A stretch of 64,000 bases of DNA from Anaeramoeba flamelloides (lineage: Eukaryota; Metamonada; Anaeramoebidae). Each line of letters starts with the position of its first letter. Within the stretch, counting starts at the first letter, position 1. The notes below the pieces were generated by a model that saw nothing but the letters and a program-made list of their open reading frames with translations, made no database searches and was not told where the DNA came from. The stretch is taken from contig JANTQA010000008.1 in the NCBI GenBank assembly GCA_027625915.1, positions 12,959,001 through 13,023,000 of the forward strand, written 5' to 3'. Below are positions 10,682 through 23,259 of this stretch, piece by piece. The position numbers and the translations under genes were made by a program.

Positions 10682-13600
10682 TTATAAAATCCCCTTTGGC
10701 AAAAAGGCATCAAAATTTTGTAAAATAAATTCCTTTTCTTTGTTTACAGTCGACTTCGAGAAACTGTCATTAAAAAGTTTAAAATTAATTTCATAAGGAG
10801 CAAAAAAATTATCATAATTACATTGAAAAGAGGTTTGCCAATTTTGATAAACGTGATAATGTTTACTTGAAAAATATTGGAGCAAAACTCTTTTCTCTTT
10901 AGAATTTTCCATTAAATAGTTTAAACTTGTTTTTTGATTTTTCAAATGAATTATACATTTTGAAATAAATGTATGGTTTTCCTTCTTTTTATCAACCAAT
11001 TCCTGAACAAATTCTTGATCTATTTCAAAAATATTTTGATTTAAATAACAACAAAATTCAGTTTTTCTTAATGATTTATAGCTTACTCTTAAAAAATAAT
11101 AGTTAAAATCCTTTGGCGGATCAAAAAATAACGCCTCAAAAACTGAAGAAAGATTCAATAAAATTTGAAACCATTTTTTTAAATTATCTTTTCTCTCTTG
11201 CATATTATTATTCAAATTTTTTAAAAGGGTATTATTATTATTATTATTATTATCTATTTTTTCATTTTCATTTTCCAATGATTCAATAATATTGGATTTT
11301 ATTAATGACCATAATTTATGCAATTCCCTTTTTCTACAATAATTATACTTACTTGCCAACTTTAATGCCAACTCTTTTCTTTTGCCTTGCCAATGGCTAT
11401 TTATTTTATCATTTAAAATTTCTAAAAAAACATCTTGATTACTTTTGGTGTTATTATTAATTTGCTTTCTTTGCTTTTGCAATTCGGTATTGCCCTTACC
11501 ACTTAAATACTTATCTAAATGCATTTGTATTGTTTGCTTCTGATGATAATTTTTCCAAATATTCTTAAAAGAAAAAAGACCAAATTGGTTATTTTTCATT
11601 AATTGCCTTTTTTCCAAATTAACTTTATTTTTTGAGATCTCTACTAAATTTTTGACATAGTTAAAATTTTCATTGTTATCTTCATTACTGTTGTCGTCAT
11701 CATTATAATTTTTTTCACAATTAACATCAATACAAAGATTTCCATTCACACCATCACCAATTGTAATCTTTTTTTCATCCTTTCCAATAACACCATCCAC
11801 GCTTACTTTAGTTTTAATTAACCTTTCCGGCTTATTATTAGAATTATCATTGTTACACCGATTGCATTTTGTCTTTACGTTACTCTTTATATTCACATTT
11901 GGATCAGGATTTGGATTATTATCCGAGTCTGTATTTATTACAGTTTTTTGGTTTTGATTTGGATTTTTGTTAGCCTCTTTCTTCTTCTTTTTTATATTTT
12001 TAAATTTTTTAATTGTTGTACTTGGAATTATTTTTGAAATGGAAATATTTTTGAATTTTTTTTGTTGAATTAATAATTGAAATGGTGCAGAAATTAAAAA
12101 TTCTTTAAAAAAATTTCGATTTAGATTATGATTCGCACAAAAAATTAAAAAATGATAAGCAGTATTTTGGAAATTAGTTCTTGTCTCAAAATCTAATTTT
12201 TCTGAATCAAGATGCGAAAGTAAATAATGAATAATCAACTTTGAATATTTTGGTCCAATAGGCGAATTTAACACTGACAATAAAGATTGCGAATCAAGAA
12301 GATAACGATAAACATACCCACTGCGCTTATCTAAAAATAAAGAAAAATGATCAGTTGGTATTGAAATTAAATTTGGTTGATCAAGGAAATTATTTTTCTT
12401 TTTAGAATGATTATTAACACCCTTTTCGCTCTCCCTTTCATCGTCATCATCATCGTCGTCTTCGTCATCGTTCATGTTTGGTAAGGTCGATACAAAGGGT
12501 GAACCTGTTTCAAATCTTAATGACGTGCACGTTAAATGTTCTGGAGTGCAATCAATTAAATGAAAATAATATTTTGGAATCCAAATTAATAACAAATTTT
12601 TTGGTATTTTGGTAAAAAAAATTCGAATTTTTTTAAAATTTTCTAAAGAAATATTACTTATAGGAATTTTAAATTTTAAAGTTTCTTTCTTTTCAATAAT
12701 AAAAATTGTAACAATAATGCTTTTTTCTGTTTTTTCTTTTAAATTTTCTTGATGACACAGACAATGCATTGTGTCAGAAAGTTTTATTAAAGAAATATAA
12801 CCTTTAATATGATAAGTCAACGAAACAATTTTATTTTTTATTTTATTATTTAATGGGTTTAAGATATTCAGTTTATGTAAAATAATTTTTTGTTCTCCTT
12901 TTTGTGATTTCTTTCTTTTTTTTTTGTTAATTTTATCATGACTATTATTTTCTTTAGAATTCTTACTATTATTATCATCATTGGTATCTTTATTATTCCT
13001 ATTTATATTGCTCTTGCTCTTATTAGTATAAGTATTGATAATGTTATTATCATTCATCGAATTATTATTATTAATATTGCTACTGCTGCTGCTGTTGTTA
13101 TGGTCATGGGTATTACTATTGTTATTAGAATTATTATCAATTGGTAGGCTTGTTATTTTTTCTCTTCCTTCCTTACCATCTTCTTCCTCGAAACTAACTT
13201 CTTCTTTGTTTCCTTTTTCTATTTTTTCTTCTGCTTTGAAATTACTGCTTTTCACCTTCTTGTCATTACCTTTATCAATACACTCGTTTTCAAAATTCTT
13301 CTTGTTCTGATACTGATCTAAACCACGATTAAAACTTTTTGCTTTTGTAATTATGTTTTTATTTTTAATGTGATCTTTTTTCGATTTGTTCTTATGAATT
13401 TTATCTGAAGAATTATAATGACTCAAAGGGTTGCTGTGCTTATAAGCAAGATTAGTATTCTTATTCTTGGAAATTTTTAATTTCTTTTTATACAGGCAGT
13501 TTCTTACAAAACTTTCAGGTATCGAAATTTTAAATAACAGTTTGAATTTGTTTCCAACGAACTTGAACACATGGAGATAACAATAATATAAATTAAGATC

Positions 13601-14332
13601 TGAAGTGATTACCCACAATAATTTCTGTTCCGTAATAAATTGGGAATATATATGGCTTTGGAATAATTCCTTCTTCTGCTTAATGGTTGTTTTCCATCTT
13701 TTTTTATTAAAGAGACTATTTGTTGAGATTTTTAATGCCAAGATTTGGATTTTCTTTTTTTTGATAATCGATAGCAAACGAAAATTCTTGATTATTTCTT
13801 TCTTTTTTTTTTTTTTTTCTAAGAATTCCTTGCTGATGGGTAAGAATGCCAGGTGCTCGGTAAAACATTGGTTGGCTAAAAGGATCGAAGAACTTTCTCC
13901 AGTCTTTAAATTAATTACGAAGCTATCATACCTTTTTATTTTGGGGAATTCGCCTTTATGCTTTTTGAACAAAATCTTTTGAGATAAACTAACAATTAAA
14001 TATGATTGATCACAACTTAATGATGCTGCTAAGATTATTTCATTTTCCTTTGATGCCCACAATGGCTTTTGACTTGAAATGGTTTTGTAATTAAAATAAG
14101 AGATCAAATATAATTCTTCAAATATAATTTTTCTTTGTGATTTTTCTTTTTTTGTTTTTTGTTTTTGTTTTTGTTTTTGTTTTTGATTTTGATTTGTTTC
14201 ACATTTTTTAACTCTTTTTGCAATTAAAAGCGTCCCATTGTAACCAATACCCACAATCCTTAACGTCTTCGGACTTGTTGTAGCTGATGATATTAGAGAT
14301 TTGGATGAAAAAAAAATTTCAATATTCAACAT
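10682..14332 (-). CDS. Gamma-secretase-activating protein (GSAP/pigeon) homologue
   Basis: A single frame of 1216 codons from the first ATG (14332). The frame stays open about 20 codons further upstream, but without an ATG. The N-terminal half has beta-propeller-like strands (about 20-260) and, around residues 580-660, YYFHLIDCTPEHLTCTSLRF followed by a segment with SGYVYRYLLDSQSLLSVL. These match the GSAP family pattern (FHLLNxxHPDLxCxxLF, then SGxLYRxLLxxSSLLxLL). The C-terminal part (about 1040-1216, with SVFEALFFDPPKDFNYYFLRV) aligns with the segment that yields GSAP-16K in animals. Asn-, Lys- and Asp-rich inserts (about 330-490, 640-660, 800-910) make it longer than human GSAP (854). Family knowledge: GSAP binds gamma-secretase and the APP C-terminal fragment; the protist role is unknown. 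An upstream first exon is possible. Confidence 0.75.
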   Translation of the reverse strand: MLNIEIFFSSKSLISSATTSPKTLRIVGIGYNGTLLIAKRVKKCETNQNQKQKQKQKQKTKKEKSQRKIIFEELYLISYFNYKTISSQKPLWASKENEIILAASLSCDQSYLIVSLSQKILFKKHKGEFPKIKRYDSFVINLKTGESSSILLANQCFTEHLAFLPISKEFLEKKKKKKEIIKNFRLLSIIKKKKIQILALKISTNSLFNKKRWKTTIKQKKELFQSHIYSQFITEQKLLWVITSDLNLYYCYLHVFKFVGNKFKLLFKISIPESFVRNCLYKKKLKISKNKNTNLAYKHSNPLSHYNSSDKIHKNKSKKDHIKNKNIITKAKSFNRGLDQYQNKKNFENECIDKGNDKKVKSSNFKAEEKIEKGNKEEVSFEEEDGKEGREKITSLPIDNNSNNNSNTHDHNNSSSSSNINNNNSMNDNNIINTYTNKSKSNINRNNKDTNDDNNSKNSKENNSHDKINKKKRKKSQKGEQKIILHKLNILNPLNNKIKNKIVSLTYHIKGYISLIKLSDTMHCLCHQENLKEKTEKSIIVTIFIIEKKETLKFKIPISNISLENFKKIRIFFTKIPKNLLLIWIPKYYFHLIDCTPEHLTCTSLRFETGSPFVSTLPNMNDDEDDDDDDDERESEKGVNNHSKKKNNFLDQPNLISIPTDHFSLFLDKRSGYVYRYLLDSQSLLSVLNSPIGPKYSKLIIHYLLSHLDSEKLDFETRTNFQNTAYHFLIFCANHNLNRNFFKEFLISAPFQLLIQQKKFKNISISKIIPSTTIKKFKNIKKKKKEANKNPNQNQKTVINTDSDNNPNPDPNVNIKSNVKTKCNRCNNDNSNNKPERLIKTKVSVDGVIGKDEKKITIGDGVNGNLCIDVNCEKNYNDDDNSNEDNNENFNYVKNLVEISKNKVNLEKRQLMKNNQFGLFSFKNIWKNYHQKQTIQMHLDKYLSGKGNTELQKQRKQINNNTKSNQDVFLEILNDKINSHWQGKRKELALKLASKYNYCRKRELHKLWSLIKSNIIESLENENEKIDNNNNNNNTLLKNLNNNMQERKDNLKKWFQILLNLSSVFEALFFDPPKDFNYYFLRVSYKSLRKTEFCCYLNQNIFEIDQEFVQELVDKKKENHTFISKCIIHLKNQKTSLNYLMENSKEKRVLLQYFSSKHYHVYQNWQTSFQCNYDNFFAPYEINFKLFNDSFSKSTVNKEKEFILQNFDAFLPKGIL

Positions 14333-17300
14333 TGAAAGAAAAACAGAAAAAAATGATTTAAAAGAATCACAAAAAATTACATCACTATTCAAATTATTAT
14401 GGTAAAATTTCCAAACCTTTCAAACAGTTTCGAACATTTTTAAAAGGTGAAAGATATTATTAATGGTGGAATTTTTTGAAGGATTTTATTGTTAGTAGGT
14501 AAAGTTTAAATTGGAGATAAATTTCATTTGATTTTTTGTGTTTGATTCTTTTTCCAAAAATCTTTTCAGTTAGGATTCTTAACCTACCCTAAATATTCAA
14601 TCTTTTGTACTCAAAAAGGAAAAGTTAAACAAATCAAATCAAGATCACAAATTGCAATCTCAAGATATAAAAGTTTAATTTATAAGAAGAAAATGAAGGA
14701 CTACTTATTCAAACCTATTATACAATGACCAGCAAAGGAATTAATATTTAAGGAAATAGAGGTATCCATAGATTTTTCTATAATCAAAGTATGTTTGTTA
14801 TTGAGAGTAAATGATATTAGCAATACCTGGTTTTTAATAGTATATAAAAATCTATTATAAATCTTATTGAGCAATAAATTATTACATTTTTTACTAATGA
14901 TCACTATTAAAAATTATATATTTTGAAATTTAATATTCCTTTTCCAAATCTAAAAAATAAAAACCCAAATTAATAGTATTCAAGTATTTGATAATTCGGA
15001 TTTATATATACCACAAGTATCTATTTTTATTTGATTTTTGAATTTCAAAGATTAACACAATCACCATCAACATAAAAGCACAAAGATTGATTAGTTTTGT
15101 TCCATTATTAATAAAGTTAATTGTAAAATCAATAAATTTATTTGATTCTATAAATTATTGGTCTTCAAAAAATTATTTATTATTTTTTTAATTGTTTACA
15201 AAATTGATTTTTTAAGAAACTAATCTACATTCCAAGACAATTTTAAGAAAGATAATTTACAACTTTAAAGCCTGAGAATTGATAGTTTAACCTTTAAAGT
15301 TATCTGAAAAGTTACCTTTTTTTTACTGAAATTCTTGGGTTTTTTTAAGTTAATACAAAGATCATTTTTTAATTGATGAGGATAAACAAATATGTCACTT
15401 TACTAATGGGGTTTTTAGAATAATTTAAACAATTACACACTGTTTCGATTACACTCAATAACAATTTACAATAATTTTAGACTTTTCAATGTTAAATGTT
15501 AGTCCCTTAATCCTTAAAACACACCAAACAAGATAAACATATTTTTTATTGAAAAATAATCTCATTAACGACAATTAATTTAGAAAGCACAAATAATTAT
15601 TACCAAAGTACCAACACCCAGATAAATTAAAGGTGGACACAAACTTTCTAACAAAAATTTATTCTTGAAGTACTTTACAGTTTGATTTAAGAAATATCTT
15701 CTATTTCTAGATTAGTGTTGTTTGGTCTTGCTGATAAATAATTTTTATCTTTCTTAAAGGCTTTTAAACCATAAAAAAGGAGTTTTTTAATTAAAAAATT
15801 TTCTTAATTCAATCCCTTGAAATTATTGATTAATTCAAATTTTTTTATAGGCTTTGAGTTCTATTTACCTTATTCACTTTTTTTGTCTTATTTTGTATCA
15901 GTATTTTTATGGTTTAAAAATAACAGAAAAATGTAAAAAATTTGATTTTTGAAAAGTTATTGGATAAAAAATATTTTGTAAATCCGGTTGAAATTCTAAA
16001 AAAAAAATATCAAATCTATCAAAAAAAAAAACTTTTTTTAATTGAAAATTGAAAATGAGAAGAAGTAAACCCTGAAAAAAAAATTGAAAATACTTACAAA
16101 TGAAAAATATTTGATTTATTTGAAATAAATCAAAAATCATAAATCACCTTGATTATTTTTTAAATTGTGTACGTAATTATTTTTTCAATTTAATTTTAAG
16201 ATTAAAGTAAAACAAAAACCATTTTAAGGTTCCAAAATCTTAAAAATATTTAGAGAATCTTATACTCTTAATTGTGGTTTTTTATTTGCTGAAGGAAATT
16301 ATTTTTTTAAAAACCTTTAAGTTTTAACAAATTGAACTAAAAGAATTGATAAAACAAAGTTCATTAACAATTATAAATTTTTTTTTATTAAAATAAATTG
16401 TTTTTAAACGAATTTGTATAAAATTTACACAAAAAAAAATCAAAATTTAAAATTTTTTGAATTAACATTATTAAGGTATAGATTTTTAGATTAGAACATC
16501 TTATTTCATCTGTTATTTTATTTGTCAACAAAAAATTTTCTTTTTTATACTTTAATTTCTCTTTTTTTGTTCATTTTTTCTGTAGAAAGGAAATTAAAAT
16601 ATTATTTAATTATTTTTATTTTGATTGAAAAACAATTTATTTTCTGTTCTCAAAAAAAAAACCTAAAATCTTAATAAAATAGAGATAAATGGTGATACTA
16701 AATAATAAAAACACAAAAAAACCTTAAGAGATCATTAATCTACAACAAAACACAACTTTGACAATTATTTTATTGGTATTATTCAATTCTAACAATTTTT
16801 TTATGATATCAAATGTCAAAAAATTATTATCGATCAAATAAAAAACCCATAGGAAAAAATTTTTCTCAGTGAGATCAATTTTTTTCCCCATAAATGAAAA
16901 ATTTTAACATTTAATTCAGTTATTTATTAAATAACAGATATTTTTTACCATTTTATAATCATTTCCATCATTATTATATAATTTCAAGTTATTGTTGACT
17001 AGGATCATTAATGTAAATATTTTGTTTTTCTTTTTAGATATTATTCTTTTGATTAATTAAAAAAGTCATTTATCCAAACTATTGAAATATATATTTTTAT
17101 ATACATTATAAGAAATAATAAGAAATAATTAAAATTTTAAAGTAAATTAAAAAAATTACCAAGAAATTTAGTTTTTGTTACAAGATAAAATTCGATTTTT
17201 CAAAAAAACAAATTCTTGAAGATATTTGGGAATTAGTGATTTTATCTCCATAATTCAAAACCAATTTTTTGAATTAGTAAAAATATTTTAAATTGTTAAA

Positions 17301-17790
17301 ATAATTTTTGTGAATAAGACCAATTATTTTAAGAAATCTTCCAAAATTGAAATTGTTTTTTGTATTTTTTTTTGCTTCCAAACAACAAGAAAAAGACTTT
17401 TTTTAGAACTTTAGACAATTAAAAAAAATCATATAATAGATCAAAATATTATTGATAAATTTTTATTAAATTTCTATTTATTAGGTATTTTATTACTCAG
17501 ATATTCCCAAATTCTATTTATTTACCAATATTCGAATAAATTTTAAAATCATTTAAAATAATAACCAAAATTAAAAAAAAATAGTTTCAAAATCAAAAAT
17601 TTCCAACATAAAACCAAAAATCTGTTTTCAATTTTCCAAGAATTAACTTAATTTATAATAAAAATAATTATTTACTTTTTTTGATTTATATTGGAAACAT
17701 GTTGATTTTTAATTTCAAAACAATGATACAAATTACTAAATTGTTTTAATCGGAGTATTTCATGGATTTCAGTAGCTAAAAGACAAGATT

Positions 17791-17838
<48 letters not shown>

Positions 17839-19729
17839 GATCTTAAAAAGATTTTATTTATTTTTTTAATAAATAATAACACTTCAAAAATCCAATTTCA
17901 TATCTTTGGGACTTTTTGAAAAAATTCCAAACTTTTACATTTGCAGTAATTATTGATACACACCAATATTTCTCCAAGAAAAATTTTTTCATCGAATATT
18001 CTTCTTATTTTTCCCTTTTCAGTAAATATAACTTAAATTTGAATTAAGTAAACTGAAACATTTCCTATTTTTTAAACTCTTAAAGCAAATTTTGTATGGA
18101 TAAAAAATAGATATTATCAAATAATCCCAAAAAAATTTTTTCTAAAAGTTTACAATTAAAAATCAAATTTTGAACATTGAAAATGCTAAAACTTTCGTTT
18201 CATTTCCTATATTCAATTTTATTTTGATTCTAATAACCAATTTATATTTTCGGATTAGTTTTTTGTTTTACAACGAAGAAAAAACAAGGAAAAGAATATT
18301 TGAAAATGCTAATTTTTTTAATAATTTTCGTTAGAAAAATTGATTTGATATTTGTTTTGTCATTTGCCACTTTTTTTCGAGGATTAGATCCGACAGTATC
18401 CTCTTCATTTGTTTTTATTTTCTTTTCAGTAACTAGAATAGATGCATTTCTAATAAAATTCGATTTTTTTCTTGTTTTTTTAATACTACATCTAGTTAAG
18501 TAACCTATAATGTACCAATAAAAAAAATCAATTTTAAACTTTAAATATTTAATCTTCTGATAAAATTTTAATTTCAAGTTTAAATTTGTATAAAAGATTT
18601 TACACTTTTTTTGAATTTTTATTTCTGTTTTGTTATATGATTATATAAAATATTGGTCAAATTTAGCTTTTATTAGAAAAAATTTTACATTAGATGACTC
18701 ATTTTCAGAATTTTTTTTATCATATTATACTATAACAAACAAATATCATACTTGATCCAGAACAAAATTATTTTTTAAATTCTTCAGAAAAGGGTTATAA
18801 ATTGCAAATATTTTACAATTAATAATTATAAACTATTATATTCGTTTCTACATATTTTACTAATATTTTCTTTAAGAACCACCAAGAACTTCACTATCAA
18901 ATAGAAATGAAATTTGGAGAAATTTATTTCAAATCTTAATCTTTAAAATCCATTGAAATTTAAAAAAAGGTTATCATGCTTTGGATGTGTCTTGTTAATA
19001 TAGTTCTTTTGCTGACTCATCTTAGACTTGGTATAGTTTTGATTCGAGCTCAAAAAGGCAATTATTGACAATTTATTTTTTTTTTTTGAGAAATCCCAAT
19101 TGAAGAGTCTAAGATTAATAGATTGATAGATGTTCAAGAATAAATTTTATTTTTGGGGTTTACGATTGAAAACTTGATTTACTTTTTTGTCAATTAACTA
19201 AATGAAAAAAGTAAAATTTTTTAAAAGCTCCCAATAAAACCTTACTTATTTAAAATTCTCAATTTACAACCCACAAATCAGATTTTTTTAAAACTTAAGT
19301 GCCAATCTATAAACTTAATCCTCAATTCAGATTTCGGTTAAAAATTATCAATTGATCAAAAACTTTTATTTCTGACCCATATCAAAAACCATATCAAAAA
19401 CAAAATCCATATGATAAGAATCAAATTAACCTGTCCCCACATCCAAAACATGATAACCTTTATTTTAAATTACATGGATTATACACCTTAATTTGTTGAA
19501 CTTTTTTATTTGAAATATTAATTGGGGATATTTATTTTTCAATTGAAGAGATTTTGAGTGGTAGAAATGGAGAAAAAAAAATTTGAAGGAATCTGGTTAT
19601 TAAAAATTACAATCTGACAAGTAAAGATTCGTGAACGTACCCGAAAAAATCATTTTTTCGACTTTCTAGTCCTTAATTTATTAAGAAACATTTTATTATT
19701 TACCAAGAAAAACCTAAACAAAACAAAAT
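14333..19729. other. 5.4-kb intergenic region, no gene recognised
   Basis: Very AT-rich, with a (TA)n microsatellite. Short frames at 18577-18242 and 19137-18943 on the minus strand have no convincing ATG, no known motif and no repeat copy, so I do not call them genes. The last few hundred bases should hold the promoter of the coiled-coil gene that starts at 19730. Confidence 0.5.
17794..17836. repeat. (TA)n microsatellite
   Basis: About 21 uninterrupted TA units. Shorter TA tracts occur at about 51598-51620, 53656-53679 and 59698-59716. Confidence 0.95.
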
Positions 19730-20647
19730 ATGAGTATCGACGAAACAATTGGAACAATGATTGATCAAGTTGAAAGCAGAGAAAGACTACTGCAATTTCA
19801 GAAAGCGCAATTAAAAACTGTGGTTAATAATTTAGAAGTGTGCCTTTCAGAAAAAGTGAATCTTAAAAAAGATTTCGATAAGAAAATAGAGAAATTGACA
19901 ACGAAACTCAAAACACTTGGAGAAGAAGTAAGAAACATGAAACATGATGTTCGATCTGCCAATAAGATCAAAAGTCAAATGAAAAATGAGAATAAGCAAT
20001 TCTCCCAAGCTGTTTCGAAGAAGCTCTTGAATAATAAAACCACAAAGACAACACCAAAAACAACAAGCTCAAAAAAAGAACAAAATCTCAAAAAGAAATC
20101 TTTGGATCTGAATAAAAAAAATAAGAAATTAAATTCTATTTATTCTAAACACCAAAAAATATGCAATGAGATCATCCTCCAAAAAACAAAATTCGATCAT
20201 CTGAAAGAAGAATTAAAAAACCAAAAAGAAAAAGATCAAATCTCGTCAAAAAAAATCCAAATGACAGAAAAAGAAATTGAAAAATACCAAATGGAAACAA
20301 CAAACACTAACATTCAAATTGACATTTTACAACAAGAAAAAGAAATCACCAACGAAAATCAAAACAAAAAATCCAAAAAAAAAAATAAAAAAAACCAAAT
20401 AGATGACGAGACAAGAATACAACAAATTGAGATCTCAATCGGTTCTCATAACAAAGAAATCCAAATGAACGAGAAGCAAATAGATTTGCTGAACAAACAA
20501 TTAAATGAAACAAGACAGCAACTGGAAAGTAGCAATCAAGAAGAAATTCTTCATGCAATCGTGAACCAAAAGAAAAACCTTCAAAATTTACATCAGGAAT
20601 ATTTAGAATTTTGTCAAAATATTTTAAATTCTGATTCAATCAATTAG
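19730..20647 (+). CDS. coiled-coil protein, unknown function
   Basis: A 305-residue intronless frame with ATG start and TAG stop. Almost the whole chain is predicted by eye to be alpha-helical coiled coil: heptad-like stretches at about 15-105 (LLQFQKAQLKTVVNNLEVCL) and 130-300 (HNKEIQMNEKQIDLLNKQLN). A Thr/Lys/Ser-rich hinge (about 105-125, NKTTKTTPKTTSS) breaks the helix. It has no membrane segment, signal peptide or catalytic motif. I do not recognise a family; a cytoskeletal or scaffold role would be typical but is only inference. Coding reality is supported by composition clearly less AT-rich than the flanks and a long uninterrupted frame. Confidence 0.75.
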   Translation: MSIDETIGTMIDQVESRERLLQFQKAQLKTVVNNLEVCLSEKVNLKKDFDKKIEKLTTKLKTLGEEVRNMKHDVRSANKIKSQMKNENKQFSQAVSKKLLNNKTTKTTPKTTSSKKEQNLKKKSLDLNKKNKKLNSIYSKHQKICNEIILQKTKFDHLKEELKNQKEKDQISSKKIQMTEKEIEKYQMETTNTNIQIDILQQEKEITNENQNKKSKKKNKKNQIDDETRIQQIEISIGSHNKEIQMNEKQIDLLNKQLNETRQQLESSNQEEILHAIVNQKKNLQNLHQEYLEFCQNILNSDSIN

Positions 20648-22618
20648 CCAGTTAGCCAGGGCTTCATTCAATTTGGAAATTCATCAAGATCTTAAACAAA
20701 ATAGATTGAATTTTTGAATTTTTATGATTTGTTTTTTTTTTTCCTGTTTAATTGGTGCAATACAGAAAGTCAATTTTAAAGAAAGAAAATCCCCTATGAA
20801 TCAAAAATTATGTTTCTAATGCTCGGACAGTGCTAAATTTAATGAGTATTCAATTTTTTTTTATTCTTTTAAATAAATAAACAAATTAAAAAAAACATTT
20901 ATTTTTGTGATCACTTTTAATAAAAAAATTTTCCTATTTTTTTTTAGATTGTTTGTTATTCATTTAGAAGATTGTTTTTAGTTGATATTTTATAATTTGT
21001 TCAAGAATTGAACTTGTTTTTTTATTGGGTATTCACGAAAAAATACCAATAAAAAAGGGAAAGCCTCTTCATTATTTTTATGTACGAAAATATTATAAAC
21101 TTTGTTTCAGTTAAAGGGTAACTAGGTTTTTTTTTAAATATCAATTATTATAAATAACTGACCTTTGAAGAACAAATAAGAAATAAACAGAATAATACAC
21201 ATCAAATAATTGTTGACATCGGTCTGAAAGTAAAACTATTTAATCAATAGATTTTCTTAAAAATTGAAAAACTGAAATTCTTAGTTCATCGAGAAAAACA
21301 AGAATGTTCTTTTTGATCTTCTACAAGTATTTCAATAATAAAGAGAAAACAATTTTTATTTCATTTCCACATACTTTTCTTTGAGAAATCGAGTCCTCAA
21401 ATGAAGTAGGCTTGGATTTTTTGGTCTCTATTTGAAAAAAGAAATTAAAATGAAGTGAAAAATTTTTATATTTATTATTCAAATATAACGATCAAAGATT
21501 GAATAAAATTCCAATAGAAATCAATATGATTTCTCAACAATCATTTACACAGTTTCAATAAATATTAGAATAACACATTTTTAACCAAATGACTTTCGAT
21601 CTTGTAATAAAAAAAAAATTTGCAAATGAATAAGGTGTTAAAAAAAATTGAAAAAAAAAAAAAAGCTAAAAATGTGAAAAAGTGATTTCAATTTTGAAAA
21701 TTTCCAAAATAAATTTTTTCTTCTAATATGCATGCAAACCATTTAAAAACATGTAATTTACCCGTAAAAATGCCCCCCCCCCCTCTTGACTGGAAAATTG
21801 ATTTTTAAACAAACGAAAAATTAAGAATTAATTTTTGAACATGTCCAATTCAAAATATCTGTTTTCTAAATAAAATAAAAATCTAAAAAAAATATTAACT
21901 CATATACTTTCCAACTTATGTTTGATATTTTAAATATTACTAGATTTATTTTATTATTTGAATACAATACAAATTTCATTGATAACTAAATTGAGTTTCA
22001 AATTCTTATAATGTCTCTTTAAAGTGCTATTTGAATTTGAAGATACAAAAGTAGTAAATACAAAATTCTCTTATCAACAGATAAATTGTTTTTTAAACTA
22101 CAATGCCTTAATAATAAAGCCTTTCTCCAATTTGTGAAAATAGAAATAATAATAAATTAATTCTGTAGAAAATACTAAAATAGAACTACTGACTTCTTCC
22201 ACTGTTATCAGTTATTGATATTTTAAAATATTCACAAAAACAAAAAATAAATAATCTGTTTTACAATAAAATTAAGGAGAAGTAAAAAATTTGTTATTAT
22301 AAAAAAAAAAATAATTTCTCAATGATAATTTGTTGAATTACTCTTAACAAACATTGATCAATCATATGGTTTGATACTAAATACTAATTTTTTCGAGTTT
22401 TTCTATTTTGAACAACTCGACTTTAACCTAATATTAATAACTATAATATGTAAAATTTTCAATGGATTAAAAGAAATTAGTTAGGTAATCCAAAATTAAA
22501 AAGAAAACAAAAAACGAAAAAAAAACAAAATGTTTTTTATATTTTATAAAAATTAAAATTATGCTCAAATTTCATGAAACTATGTAGTACTGTTATTTTT
22601 TATTTTTTTTTTTTTTGA
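20648..22618. other. intergenic, nothing recognised
   Basis: AT-rich DNA downstream of the coiled-coil gene. The one oddity is an isolated C-run of about 13 bases near 21770. No coding or repeat signal is seen. Confidence 0.5.
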
Positions 22619-23164
22619 ATTTAAATTATATTCCAAAAATTTCGACACAATTTAAACAGAATAAAGAATAATAATATCACACTTTACCTTCAATTAGGAA
22701 ATAATTTTGATTCTACTAACTATTGCATTCATTTTTTTGTTTTGTTTTGTTTTTATTCAGCAATTTTTCAGTTACTTAATCTGTTTGGTTAGATCTGGAA
22801 TTTTTTGGAAGGTTGATAGAAGCTTTCTGTGGTGTTTGTTAAATTGAAAAATCACATATAATTGGTTGATAGTATCTTATAATTTGATCGAACAAAAATG
22901 GTTGGTGAAATTTCAACAAATTAACAAAATCATTTTTTCTTTCGCTCGTTTCATTATTGCCGTAACACCAATTATTATTTTTTCGTTTTATATTTTTTTC
23001 TTTTATTTGGATAAAAAATATTACTTATAGTAACAATAATATTCAGTAATTTAAATGTGGTTTTCTATTAAGTTTGGAAAAATACAATAAATTATGTTTT
23101 TTTTTTTTTTACTGATTTATGGTTCTGTATGTATACAAATTTTTGGAATGGGGTATAGTTTATT
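22619..23164. mobile_element. 540-bp TIR element, copy 2
   Basis: It has the same end sequences as the copy at 7668: ATTCCAAAAATTTCGACAC at the left and ATACAAATTTTTGGAAT at the right, with GGGGTATAGTTTAT beyond. The interior aligns through TTAGATCTGGAATTTTTTGG, ATAGTATCTTATAATTTGATC and GGTGAAATTTCAACAAATT. This copy is the most diverged of the three and keeps no long frame. A LINE end begins about 100 bp to its right. Confidence 0.7.
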
Positions 23165-23259
23165 ACATTATTGAAAAAATAAAAAAATAAAAAAATAAAA
23201 AATAAAATTAAAAAAATATGATTCAAATATCTTTAAAATTAAAATTTTTTAATTATAAT

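Noticed and set aside
14701-14904. 67-codon minus-strand frame upstream of the GSAP-like gene
   Set aside because: It starts without ATG and does not resemble a GSAP N-terminus; I could not support it as a first exon.
15907-16140. 77-codon Phe-rich minus-strand frame
   Set aside because: Composition is that of translated T/A runs and there is no supporting signal.
18242-18577. 111-codon minus-strand frame
   Set aside because: No ATG start, no motif, no second copy; compatible with chance in AT-rich DNA.
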